Shown here: in pieces, positions 1 to 5,266 of the stretch
How positions within the stretch are numbered: the stretch's first letter is position 1
Layout: every line of letters starts with the position of its first letter
NCBI GenBank assembly: GCA_937864895.1
Contig: CALMDF010000422.1
Location: forward strand, 1 to 7,365
DNA: 7,365 nt
Reading direction: 5' to 3'
DNA from: an uncultured Holophagales bacterium
GTDB taxonomy: Bacteria; Acidobacteriota; Thermoanaerobaculia; UBA5066
Position numbers and translations under genes: made by a program
The notes under the pieces: model-generated
What the model was told of the DNA's origin: nothing
Databases searched by the model: none
What the model saw: the letters and a program-made list of their open reading frames with translations, nothing else

Positions 1-1255
1 CGATGTTCTCGAGCATGACGATGGCGTTGTCGACGAGCATCCCGATGCCGAGCGCGAGGCCGCCGAGCGACATGATGTTCAGCGTCAGGCCGGAGCTCCC
101 CATCAGCGCCACGCATCCGAGGATCGAGATCGGGATCGCCGTCCCGATGATGAGCGTCCGCCGGACGGACCGCAGGAACAGGAAGACGACGAGCATCGCG
201 AGGCCGCCGCCCAGGGCCGCCGCCTGGCCGACGCCGCTCACCGAGGCGCGGACGAAAAAAGCCTGGTCCTGCGTGACCTGCGTCGTCACGTCGGGCGGGA
301 AGAAGCCGTCGCGCTTCAGGCGCTCGAGGACCCGGTTGCAGCCGTCGACGACCTGCACGGTGTTCGCGTCGGGCTGCTTGGAGATGGCAACCTGGACGGC
401 CGGCTTGCCGTCGAGGCGGGCGAAGACCCGTTCGTCGAGGTGGGTGTCGCGCACCTCCGCGACGTCGGAGAGGGCCACGTCCCCGCCGCCGGGCAGCGGC
501 AGGCGGACCGCCGCGATGTCGGCCGGGGTCGCGAACTTCCCCTTGGTCTTCGAGACGACCTCCCGGCTCGTCGACTGGAGGCGCCCCGCGGCGACGTCCT
601 GGTTCTCCTCGCGGACGCGCGTCAGGAGCTCGGAGACGGTGAGCCGGTAGGAGCGGAGGCGCTCGGGGTCGAGCCAGACCTGGATCTCCCGGTCGAGCCC
701 GCCCGCCACGTCGACGGAGGCGACCCCTTCGACGGTGAGGAGCTGCCGGGCCAGCTGGTCCTCGCACCACCGCTTGAGCCACCCTTCGTCCCGCGTGGGC
801 GAGGAGACGGCGAAGTTCAGGACCGGGATCTGGGACGGGTCCCGCTTGCCGATCGTCGGCGGGTCGGCCTCCTCGGGGAGCGCCGAGCGGGCCTGGTCGA
901 GCTTCGTCGAGGCGTCGCGCAGGGCGAGGTCGACGTCGGTCCCGTAGGAGAAGTGGATGTCGACGTCGGTGTCCCCCTCGGACGACTCCGAGCTGATGAG
1001 GATCGCGTTCTCGGTCGTCGCGAGCCTCCGCTCGAGGAGCTTCGTGACGGTCTGCTCCATCACCTCCGGGTCGACGCCCGGGTTTCGGACGCCGGCCCCG
1101 ATCTGCGGGTAGATGATCCGGGGCAGGAGGTCGACCGCGAGCCGGCCCGCCATCGAGACGCCGACGATGCAGATCGCGATTGCGATGATCGACGTGCCGA
1201 CGGGGCGCGTGATCGACCAGTGGACGAGCCCCCGGCGCTCCCCCTTGCCGCTCAC
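1..1255 (-). CDS. RND efflux transporter permease (AcrB-like), N-terminal 418 residues, cut by window edge
   Basis: Inner-membrane proton-driven pump subunit that would extrude drugs or other small amphiphiles through a periplasmic adaptor and an outer-membrane channel. Hand translation gives a basic N-terminus and TM1 at about residues 19-38. A porter region follows with family landmarks (LLPRIIYPQI, the PGVDPEVMEQTV stretch, SSESSEGDTDVDIHF). TM2 and TM3 lie at about 335-380, and TM4 carries GIGMLVDNAIVMLENI at 403-418. Asp409-Asn410 sits where AcrB has Asp407-Asp408. The GTG start at 1255 overlaps the adaptor stop as GTGA, which implies translational coupling; the next in-frame Met (residue 35) lies inside TM1 and is too late. 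Family members are about 1,000-1,050 residues, so well over half is missing to the left. The sequence does not reveal the substrate. The family call is secure; the hydrophobe/amphiphile type is favoured over a metal (CusA-type) pump, with less certainty. Confidence 0.96.
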   Translation of the reverse strand, partial: MSGKGERRGLVHWSITRPVGTSIIAIAICIVGVSMAGRLAVDLLPRIIYPQIGAGVRNPGVDPEVMEQTVTKLLERRLATTENAILISSESSEGDTDVDIHFSYGTDVDLALRDASTKLDQARSALPEEADPPTIGKRDPSQIPVLNFAVSSPTRDEGWLKRWCEDQLARQLLTVEGVASVDVAGGLDREIQVWLDPERLRSYRLTVSELLTRVREENQDVAAGRLQSTSREVVSKTKGKFATPADIAAVRLPLPGGGDVALSDVAEVRDTHLDERVFARLDGKPAVQVAISKQPDANTVQVVDGCNRVLERLKRDGFFPPDVTTQVTQDQAFFVRASVSGVGQAAALGGGLAMLVVFLFLRSVRRTLIIGTAIPISILGCVALMGSSGLTLNIMSLGGLALGIGMLVDNAIVMLENI

Positions 1256-2301
1256 GGCCCGGCCTTCCCGGTCGCGCGCCGGACCGGGCCGCCGTCGCGC
1301 AGGCGGACGAGACCCTCCACGCCGACCTCTTCGCCGGCCGCGAGGCCCGAGCGGATCACGACCCGGCCGTCCACGCGCTCGCCCGGCTCGACGGGACGGA
1401 CGCGCGCCGTGTCCCCGTCGAGGACCCAGACGAAGTGGGGTACCTCCGATCCTCGCTGCATCGCGGCCTCGGGGACGAGGAGGGCGCCCTTCCGGCGCTC
1501 GAGGACCATCCGGGCCCGCGCGAGGAAGCCCGGCCGGACCGCGGCCGGAGGTTCCGCGAGCGACAGCTCGACGGTCACCTGCCGCGTGGCCCCCTCGGCG
1601 GACGGGAAGATCCGCGCGATGCGCGCGGCCAGGGAGACGTCCGGGAGGGCGTCGACGCGGACCGTGGCCTCGTCTCCGGGCCGGAGGTGGACGACCTCCA
1701 GCTCGGAGACGGGGACCCTGAGCAGCAGGCCCGAGCCGGCGGCCAGCTCGACGAGCGGCGTGCGCGCCGAGGCGAGGTTGCCCACCTCCACGCGCCGCGC
1801 GAGGACGACCCCGTCCACGGGCGCCGTGATCCGCGCGAAGGAGGCCCGGGTGTCGAGGAGCTCGGCCCGGGCCTCGGCCATCGCCTCGGAGGCCCGGATC
1901 GTGTCCGCTTCCGACGGCGAGATGAGGCCGTCTCCCTCGAGGGCCTTCGCGCGTCGCGCCTGGGCGCGGGCGTCGAGGAGCCGCGCCTGGGCCTCCGCGA
2001 GCTCCGCCCGGATCCTTCGATCGTCGAGCTGGACGACGAGGTCTCCCGCAGCGACCCGGTCTCCCTCGCGGACGGCGACGGCGGTGACGACGCCCTCCTC
2101 CTGAGCCGCGACGACGACCCGGGCCGCCGGCTCGAGCGTCCCGACGACCGTGGTCGCGAGGACCACGTCCTCGGGGACGAGGCGAATCGTGCGGACCTGG
2201 GGCGGGGGGGAGGCGGGCGCGGACGCGCCGGCGTCCGGACCGCAGCCGGACTGGAGAAACACGGCGGCGATCGCCGGGAGCAGCAGGGGTCGGCGAGTCA
2301 T
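1252..2301 (-). CDS. RND efflux pump periplasmic adaptor (membrane fusion protein, HlyD/AcrA family), probable lipoprotein
   Basis: A 349-residue adaptor bridging the RND permease and an outer-membrane channel. The N-terminus MTRRPLLLPAIAAVFLQSGC is a short basic and hydrophobic signal ending in Cys20. Residues from about 35 form the first beta strands and half of the lipoyl/barrel-sandwich domain (EEGVVTAVAVREGDRVAAGDLVVQLDD, given here as a motif region at about 68-94). An Ala/Arg/Glu-rich alpha-helical hairpin follows at about 95-150, then the second lipoyl half (ITAPVDGVVLARRVEVGN), a beta-barrel domain, and a C-terminal membrane-proximal domain (VWVLDGDTARVRPVEPGERV). ATG at 2301 is preferred over an in-frame GTG at 2331 because GGAGG lies 4 nt upstream and the signal peptide begins there. 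The gene precedes and overlaps the permease by 4 nt, the usual adaptor-permease order. The lipobox is poor (Gln at -3), so lipidation is uncertain. Confidence 0.95.
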   Translation of the reverse strand: MTRRPLLLPAIAAVFLQSGCGPDAGASAPASPPPQVRTIRLVPEDVVLATTVVGTLEPAARVVVAAQEEGVVTAVAVREGDRVAAGDLVVQLDDRRIRAELAEAQARLLDARAQARRAKALEGDGLISPSEADTIRASEAMAEARAELLDTRASFARITAPVDGVVLARRVEVGNLASARTPLVELAAGSGLLLRVPVSELEVVHLRPGDEATVRVDALPDVSLAARIARIFPSAEGATRQVTVELSLAEPPAAVRPGFLARARMVLERRKGALLVPEAAMQRGSEVPHFVWVLDGDTARVRPVEPGERVDGRVVIRSGLAAGEEVGVEGLVRLRDGGPVRRATGKAGP

Positions 2302-2305
2302 CAGG

Positions 2306-2310
2306 CCTCC
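2306..2310 (-). promoter_or_regulatory. Ribosome binding site of the RND adaptor gene
   Basis: The minus strand reads GGAGG followed by CCTG and then the ATG at 2301. It decides the start in favour of that ATG over the in-frame GTG at 2331, which has no purine-rich stretch before it. The 4-nt spacer is slightly short but workable. Confidence 0.65.
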
Positions 2311-2364
2311 GCGCCGCGCCTCGCTGCTCACGAAACGGATGCGGCCCGGCCGCGGCGTCCGGAC

Positions 2365-2393
2365 AGGCTAGCAGGGCGCCCCGGAGGTGTCGA
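2365..2393 (-). promoter_or_regulatory. Candidate sigma-70-type promoter for the RND adaptor-permease operon
   Basis: On the minus strand, TCGACA at 2388-2393 (5 of 6 to the TTGACA -35 consensus) is followed after exactly 17 nt by TAGCCT at 2365-2370. TAGCCT shares the three conserved positions T, A and final T with the -10 consensus, and is preceded by TGC, making an extended -10 (TGnTAnnnT). Transcription would start near 2358, leaving an untranslated leader of about 57 nt before the ATG at 2301. The site lies inside the 160-nt gap between the DUF1801-like gene and the adaptor, which suggests the pump genes can be transcribed independently of the upstream genes. This was identified by eye only. 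Confidence 0.5.
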
Positions 2394-2425
2394 AGCCGTC
2401 GGGGCCTGCGGCCCGGCTCCCGCCC

Positions 2426-2442
2426 CCGCGGGGCCCCCGCGG
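2426..2442 (-). terminator. GC-only perfect palindrome after the DUF1801-like gene, possible terminator without U-tract
   Basis: CCGCGGGG and CCCCGCGG flank a single C, giving eight matched positions; physically this is about a 6-bp stem with a 5-nt loop. It begins about 19 nt after the stop of the DUF1801-like gene and ends about 33 nt before the pump promoter candidate, a sensible place for a transcript end. No run of T follows on the minus strand, so it is not a classical intrinsic terminator. It may act as a pause or RNA 3'-end stabilising hairpin, or be a chance product of the base composition. Confidence 0.3.
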
Positions 2443-2461
2443 AAGAGGCGAACGGCCCGTG

Positions 2462-2866
2462 TCAGCGCTTCGAGGCCGTCGGCTTCCCCTTTCGCTTCGC
2501 TTTCGCCCGCTCGAGCTGCTCCTTCACCCGGAAGCGCACGATCCGGCCGATCAGCGCGAGGGGCATGGGCTCGTCGAGCGGAAACTGCACGGAACCTTTC
2601 GCTCCCTTCCACGCCGAGAGCTCCCGGCCGAACTTCTCGATCGCCGACGGCGTCGGGTAGAAGCCGACGTGCCTCGCGTAGGCGGCGAAATGGACCAGGT
2701 TGCCGTCCAGGGTGAAGGTCGGCATCCGGTAACGGATCGCCTCGCCCGCCTCCGGTGCCGCCTCCCGGATCGTCCTCCGCACCTCTTCCAGGACCTTCCG
2801 GACGCCGGGCGGAAAGGCCGCGGTGTACTCGTCGATGGTCTTCGGTTCGGGCGCGTCCGATTTCAT
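2462..2866 (-). CDS. DUF1801 / YdhG-like small cytoplasmic protein (frataxin-like fold family)
   Basis: A 134-residue soluble protein with no signal peptide or membrane segment. The DUF1801 pattern is visible throughout: IDEYTAAFPPGVRKVLEEVR (11-30), an APEAGEAIRYRMPTF turn (37-51), LVHFAAYARHVGFYPTPS (57-74), an IEKFGREL helix, KGSVQFPLDEPMP (90-102), and a final helix of the IGRIVRFRVKEQLE type. The tail is strongly basic (KAKRKGKPTASKR). Family members include Bacillus YdhG, annotated as an iron chaperone because of structural similarity to frataxin; many relatives have no tested role, so iron binding here is only a possibility. The ATG is supported by AGGAGG with 6 nt of spacing. The gene follows the DUF808 gene by 21 nt and is probably co-transcribed with it. 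Confidence 0.88.
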   Translation of the reverse strand: MKSDAPEPKTIDEYTAAFPPGVRKVLEEVRRTIREAAPEAGEAIRYRMPTFTLDGNLVHFAAYARHVGFYPTPSAIEKFGRELSAWKGAKGSVQFPLDEPMPLALIGRIVRFRVKEQLERAKAKRKGKPTASKR

Positions 2867-2887
2867 GGCCGTCCTCCTTCGGCGGCG

Positions 2888-3868
2888 TCAGGCCTTCTTC
2901 GAGAAGAGCCGGGCGCCCGCCGTCACCACGGCGACGGCCAGGCCCCCCGCCACGATACCGGCGAGGGCGCCGAGGAGCATCGGGCCGAGACCGCCGAGGA
3001 GGCCGCCCCCGGCCGCGAGGCGCTCGGAGAGGTGGTGCAGCGGCGGGATGCCGTGCACGAGGATCCCGCCCCCGACGAGGAACATCGCCGCGGTGCCGGC
3101 GATCGACAGGACCCGCATGAGGATCGGCGCGGCCCGGAGGATCCCCCCGCCGATGGCCCGGCGGAGCCGGGCCCGGCGCGTCGCGCCCTCGCCCCGGCCG
3201 AGGTGGAGGCCGAGGTCGTCCAGCTTCACGATGGCGGCGACGAGACCGTAGACGCCGACGGTCATCGCGAGCGCGATCGTGGTGAGGACGGCGAGACGCG
3301 TCCCGAACGGCGCCGCGGCCACGGTGCCGAGCGAGATCGTGACGATCTCTGCCGAGAGGACGAAGTCGGTGCGGATCGCCCCCTTGATCTTCTCCTTTTC
3401 GACCTTCGCGAAATCGACGTCCGGGCTGAGGAGGGCCCCGGCCAGCTCGGCGCGGCGGGCCTCGGCCGCGTCCTTTCCGTGAAGGAGCTTGTGCGCGATC
3501 TTCTCGAAGCCCTCGAAACAGAGGTACAGCCCGCCGACCATGAGAAGCGGCGTCACCGCCCACGGCGCGACCGCGCTGATCGCGAGGGCGGCGGGGACGA
3601 GGATCGCCTTGTTGACGAGGGAGCCCTTGAAGACGGCCCAGACGACCGGCAGCTCCCTCTCGGCCCGGACCCCGGTCACCTGCTCGGCGTTGAGCGCCAG
3701 GTCGTCGCCGAGGACCCCGGTCGTCTTCTGCGCCGCCACCTTCGAGAGGACGGCGACGTCGTCCGCGACGGCCGTGGCCTTCTTCGCGGCGACCTTGGCC
3801 AGGATCGCGACGTCGTCGAGGATGGTCGCGATGTCGTCGAGGAGCGCGAGGAAGCCGGAAGCGGGCAT
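2888..3868 (-). CDS. yedI: DUF808 / YedI family inner-membrane protein
   Basis: A 326-residue multi-pass membrane protein of the DUF808 family, whose E. coli member is YedI; no biochemical function is established that I know of. It matches the family along its length: the start (GFLALLDDIATILDD), GVLGDDLALNAEQVTGVRAE (51-70), RELPVVWAV, a TM block around 88-117 ending in GGLYLCFEGFEK, the KIKGAIRTDFVLSAEIVTI region, and LSIAGTAAMFLVGGGILVHG near the C-terminus. Residues 18-35 and 36-53 are a tandem repeat (DDVAILAKVAAKK.., DDVAVLSKVAAQK..), where the E. coli protein as I recall it has a single copy. ATG at 3868 is the first possible start, since an in-frame TAG sits only four codons upstream, and it matches the family N-terminus. 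It has no recognisable Shine-Dalgarno sequence. The DUF1801-like gene lies 21 nt downstream. Confidence 0.93.
   Translation of the reverse strand: MPASGFLALLDDIATILDDVAILAKVAAKKATAVADDVAVLSKVAAQKTTGVLGDDLALNAEQVTGVRAERELPVVWAVFKGSLVNKAILVPAALAISAVAPWAVTPLLMVGGLYLCFEGFEKIAHKLLHGKDAAEARRAELAGALLSPDVDFAKVEKEKIKGAIRTDFVLSAEIVTISLGTVAAAPFGTRLAVLTTIALAMTVGVYGLVAAIVKLDDLGLHLGRGEGATRRARLRRAIGGGILRAAPILMRVLSIAGTAAMFLVGGGILVHGIPPLHHLSERLAAGGGLLGGLGPMLLGALAGIVAGGLAVAVVTAGARLFSKKA
3710..3817 (-). repeat. Tandem 54-nt (18-codon) repeat inside the DUF808 gene
   Basis: Two adjacent 18-codon units at 3764-3817 and 3710-3763 encode DDVAILAKVAAKKATAVA and DDVAVLSKVAAQKTTGVL. By hand count about 38 of 54 bases and 10 of 18 residues agree. 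The differences are spread over the unit, so this is an old in-frame duplication, not a recent slippage event. Confidence 0.75.
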
Positions 3869-3938
3869 GGACGGAGGGCGCTAGAGGCTCTGGCGGGAGG
3901 CGGCTGCCATGTGCGGGTCGGAGAGCGCCGCGCCCCGT

Positions 3939-4505
3939 TCAGTCCGAGAGGACCTTCAGCTTCCCCGTCTCGCCCTCGATGGCGACGTGGAAGAGCTCCT
4001 TGTACTTGTCGTCCTGGTAGGAGACGTGCCAGAGGGTGGTCCCGGGCACCACCGTGCTCGCGACGAGGCCGAGGGTCACCTTCGCCCCGTTCGCCCGGTG
4101 CGCGGCACCGCCGGCCTCGTCTGCCATCTTCACGAGCTTCGCCGAGTCCCACGTCGTCTCCGGCTTCACCGGGATGACGCGCCCGCCGGCGCCCGGCGTT
4201 TCCCACGTCGTCACGACGCCGTTGTTGACGCTCACCATGTTCATCTTCCCGGAGGCCTTCGAGGAGAACTTGACGTTCCAGGCCGTCGAGCGCCCCTCGG
4301 TGTCGACCGGGCCCGTTACGAGGTTGCCGAAGCCGAAGAGCTCCGCGTCCGCCTGCCACTTCACGGCGGCGGCCTTCGCCCGCTCGTAGGCGGTCTTCGC
4401 GTCGACGGCGGTGGCCTTCGGGGCCGCCTTCCCCTGCGCCGCGGCGGGGAGAGCGGCGGCGAGGAGAAACGCCGCGAGGACGGGGAGAGAGCGTCTGAAA
4501 TTCAC
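3939..4505 (-). CDS. Secreted protein of unknown function with two similar PepSY-like halves
   Basis: I do not recognise a named family. The 188-residue product has a classical signal peptide (MNFRR, hydrophobic core at 7-19, cleavage expected after Ala23 in PAAAQG), so the mature part should be periplasmic or exported. The mature protein seems to contain two alike modules, at about 36-101 and 119-186. Each has an N-terminal helix followed by strands with the pattern W-x-V (W76-N-V; W159-H-V), a hydrophobic strand (MVSVNNGVV; FHVAIEGETGKL) and a Gly-containing turn. That helix-plus-sheet pattern resembles PepSY-type domains, which is my inference only. GTG at 4505 is chosen because GGAGG lies 4 nt before it and the signal peptide begins there. 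It starts 10 nt after the barrel gene stop, with its Shine-Dalgarno in that gap, implying co-transcription and probably translational coupling. Confidence 0.8.
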   Translation of the reverse strand: MNFRRSLPVLAAFLLAAALPAAAQGKAAPKATAVDAKTAYERAKAAAVKWQADAELFGFGNLVTGPVDTEGRSTAWNVKFSSKASGKMNMVSVNNGVVTTWETPGAGGRVIPVKPETTWDSAKLVKMADEAGGAAHRANGAKVTLGLVASTVVPGTTLWHVSYQDDKYKELFHVAIEGETGKLKVLSD

Positions 4506-4515
4506 GGAGCCTCCG

Positions 4516-5097
4516 TCAGAAGAGCTTGAAGTTCAGGCCGATGGTGGCCGTCCAGAAGTCGCCGTTGTAGTCGTCCGCCACCTCGCCGAGGGCTTCGTCG
4601 ACGCTGTTCGCGTCGAGGAAGACGTACCGCACGTCGCCGTTCAGCGAGAACGACTTGCCGAGGTGGATGTCGAGCCCGGCGCCGGCGTGCGCGGACCACT
4701 TCGAGTCCGTCACCTCGCCCAGCCCGACGTCCTCCCCGTTCACCTTGAGGCTGCTGTAGGTGCCCCCGCCGAGAACGTAGAGGCCGACCTTGGGGAGCTT
4801 GAGGAGGTAGAGCATCCCCGAAACCTGGAACGGGGTGTTGTCGACGTCCAGCTCGCCGATGCCCTCGAGCTTGTACGTGTCGCTGTAGAACGACGCCCTG
4901 GCCTCGGCCCCGATGATCCAGAAGATGTGGAAGCGCGCCTGCGCGCCGCCGATGAAGGTGTTCCCGTCTCCCCCGTCGACGCCGACCGCGCCGCCGTGGA
5001 GCCCGAGGTCCATGCCGAAACCGTCGGCCGCCGCGGGCGGGGCCGCGAGGACGAGCGCGAGAAGCGCGAGGATCGAGAGGCCGAGGGTTTTCTTCAT
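4516..5097 (-). CDS. Small outer-membrane beta-barrel protein (OmpA/OmpW-like porin fold)
   Basis: A 193-residue exported protein. Residues 1-24 form a signal peptide (MKKTLG, Leu/Ala core, cleavage after AAA24 before DG). The remainder alternates amphipathic strands and Gly/Asp/Asn turns: GMDLGLHGGAVGV, AQARFHIFWIIGAEARASFYS, QVSGMLYLLKL, VGLYVLGGGTYSSL, WSAHAGAGLDIHLG, FSLNGDVRYVFLD, FWTATIGLNFKLF. It ends in Phe, the usual C-terminal signal for outer-membrane insertion by the BAM machinery. The size suggests about eight strands, as in OmpA-barrel or OmpW-type proteins; it is far too small to be the TolC partner of the nearby pump. ATG at 5097 is chosen from the signal peptide and AAGGAG about 10 nt upstream; the much longer open frame extending upstream is an artefact antisense to the activator gene. 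The secreted-protein gene follows 10 nt downstream. Ligand or role unknown. Confidence 0.88.
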   Translation of the reverse strand: MKKTLGLSILALLALVLAAPPAAADGFGMDLGLHGGAVGVDGGDGNTFIGGAQARFHIFWIIGAEARASFYSDTYKLEGIGELDVDNTPFQVSGMLYLLKLPKVGLYVLGGGTYSSLKVNGEDVGLGEVTDSKWSAHAGAGLDIHLGKSFSLNGDVRYVFLDANSVDEALGEVADDYNGDFWTATIGLNFKLF

Positions 5098-5266
5098 TGG
5101 CGGAGTTCTCCTTACTGGGGGATGTCGCGGCGAGGTTACACGCGACGGGGGAGCGTTGCCACGGAGTCCGCGGCCGCCGGGCCGGATGCTCGCCTGTCGC
5201 CGAAAACCGTGCCCGCCCCGAACGGCCGGACTAAAATGGAGCGTCACGGAACCGTAGCAGCAGCAG
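5098..5266. promoter_or_regulatory. Divergent intergenic region between the barrel-protein gene and the FHA activator gene
   Basis: The only divergent gap in the window (169 nt), so it should hold promoters in both directions. Plus strand: TAAAAT at 5232-5237 is a good -10-like element in an otherwise very GC-rich stretch, but no -35 match lies 16-18 nt before it; transcription would begin near 5244. Minus strand: TAACCT at 5133-5138 with TGGCAA at 5156-5161 and a 17-nt spacer is a weak pair. A short inverted repeat, ACGG-AA-CCGT, lies at 5246-5255 just before the activator start codon. I see no convincing sigma-54 -24/-12 element on either strand. Confidence 0.45.

Noticed and set aside
2302..2331. 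A 10-residue N-terminal extension of the RND adaptor from GTG at 2331
   Set aside because: There is no Shine-Dalgarno before it, and it would put a charged leader ahead of the signal peptide; the ATG at 2301 has GGAGG upstream.
440..2715. Plus-strand open frames across the RND permease and adaptor genes
   Set aside because: They are antisense to two clearly homologous efflux genes and encode charged low-complexity sequence.
2328..3563. A 411-codon minus-strand open frame overlapping the DUF808 and DUF1801-like genes
   Set aside because: It is out of frame with both recognised proteins and is Arg/Gly/Pro-rich.
4516..5097. The barrel protein as the outer-membrane channel of the RND pump
   Set aside because: A TolC-type channel is over 400 residues with long coiled coils; this is a 193-residue simple beta-barrel.
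5196..5212. A sigma-54-like element on the minus strand (GGGCACGGTTTTCGGC)
   Set aside because: It resembles the -24 half, but the GC of the -12 half is one base too far from the GG; sigma-54 promoters tolerate spacing changes poorly.
5246..5255. Inverted repeat ACGG-AA-CCGT as an operator
   Set aside because: The 4-bp arms are too short to distinguish from chance in GC-rich DNA; it is noted only within the intergenic description.
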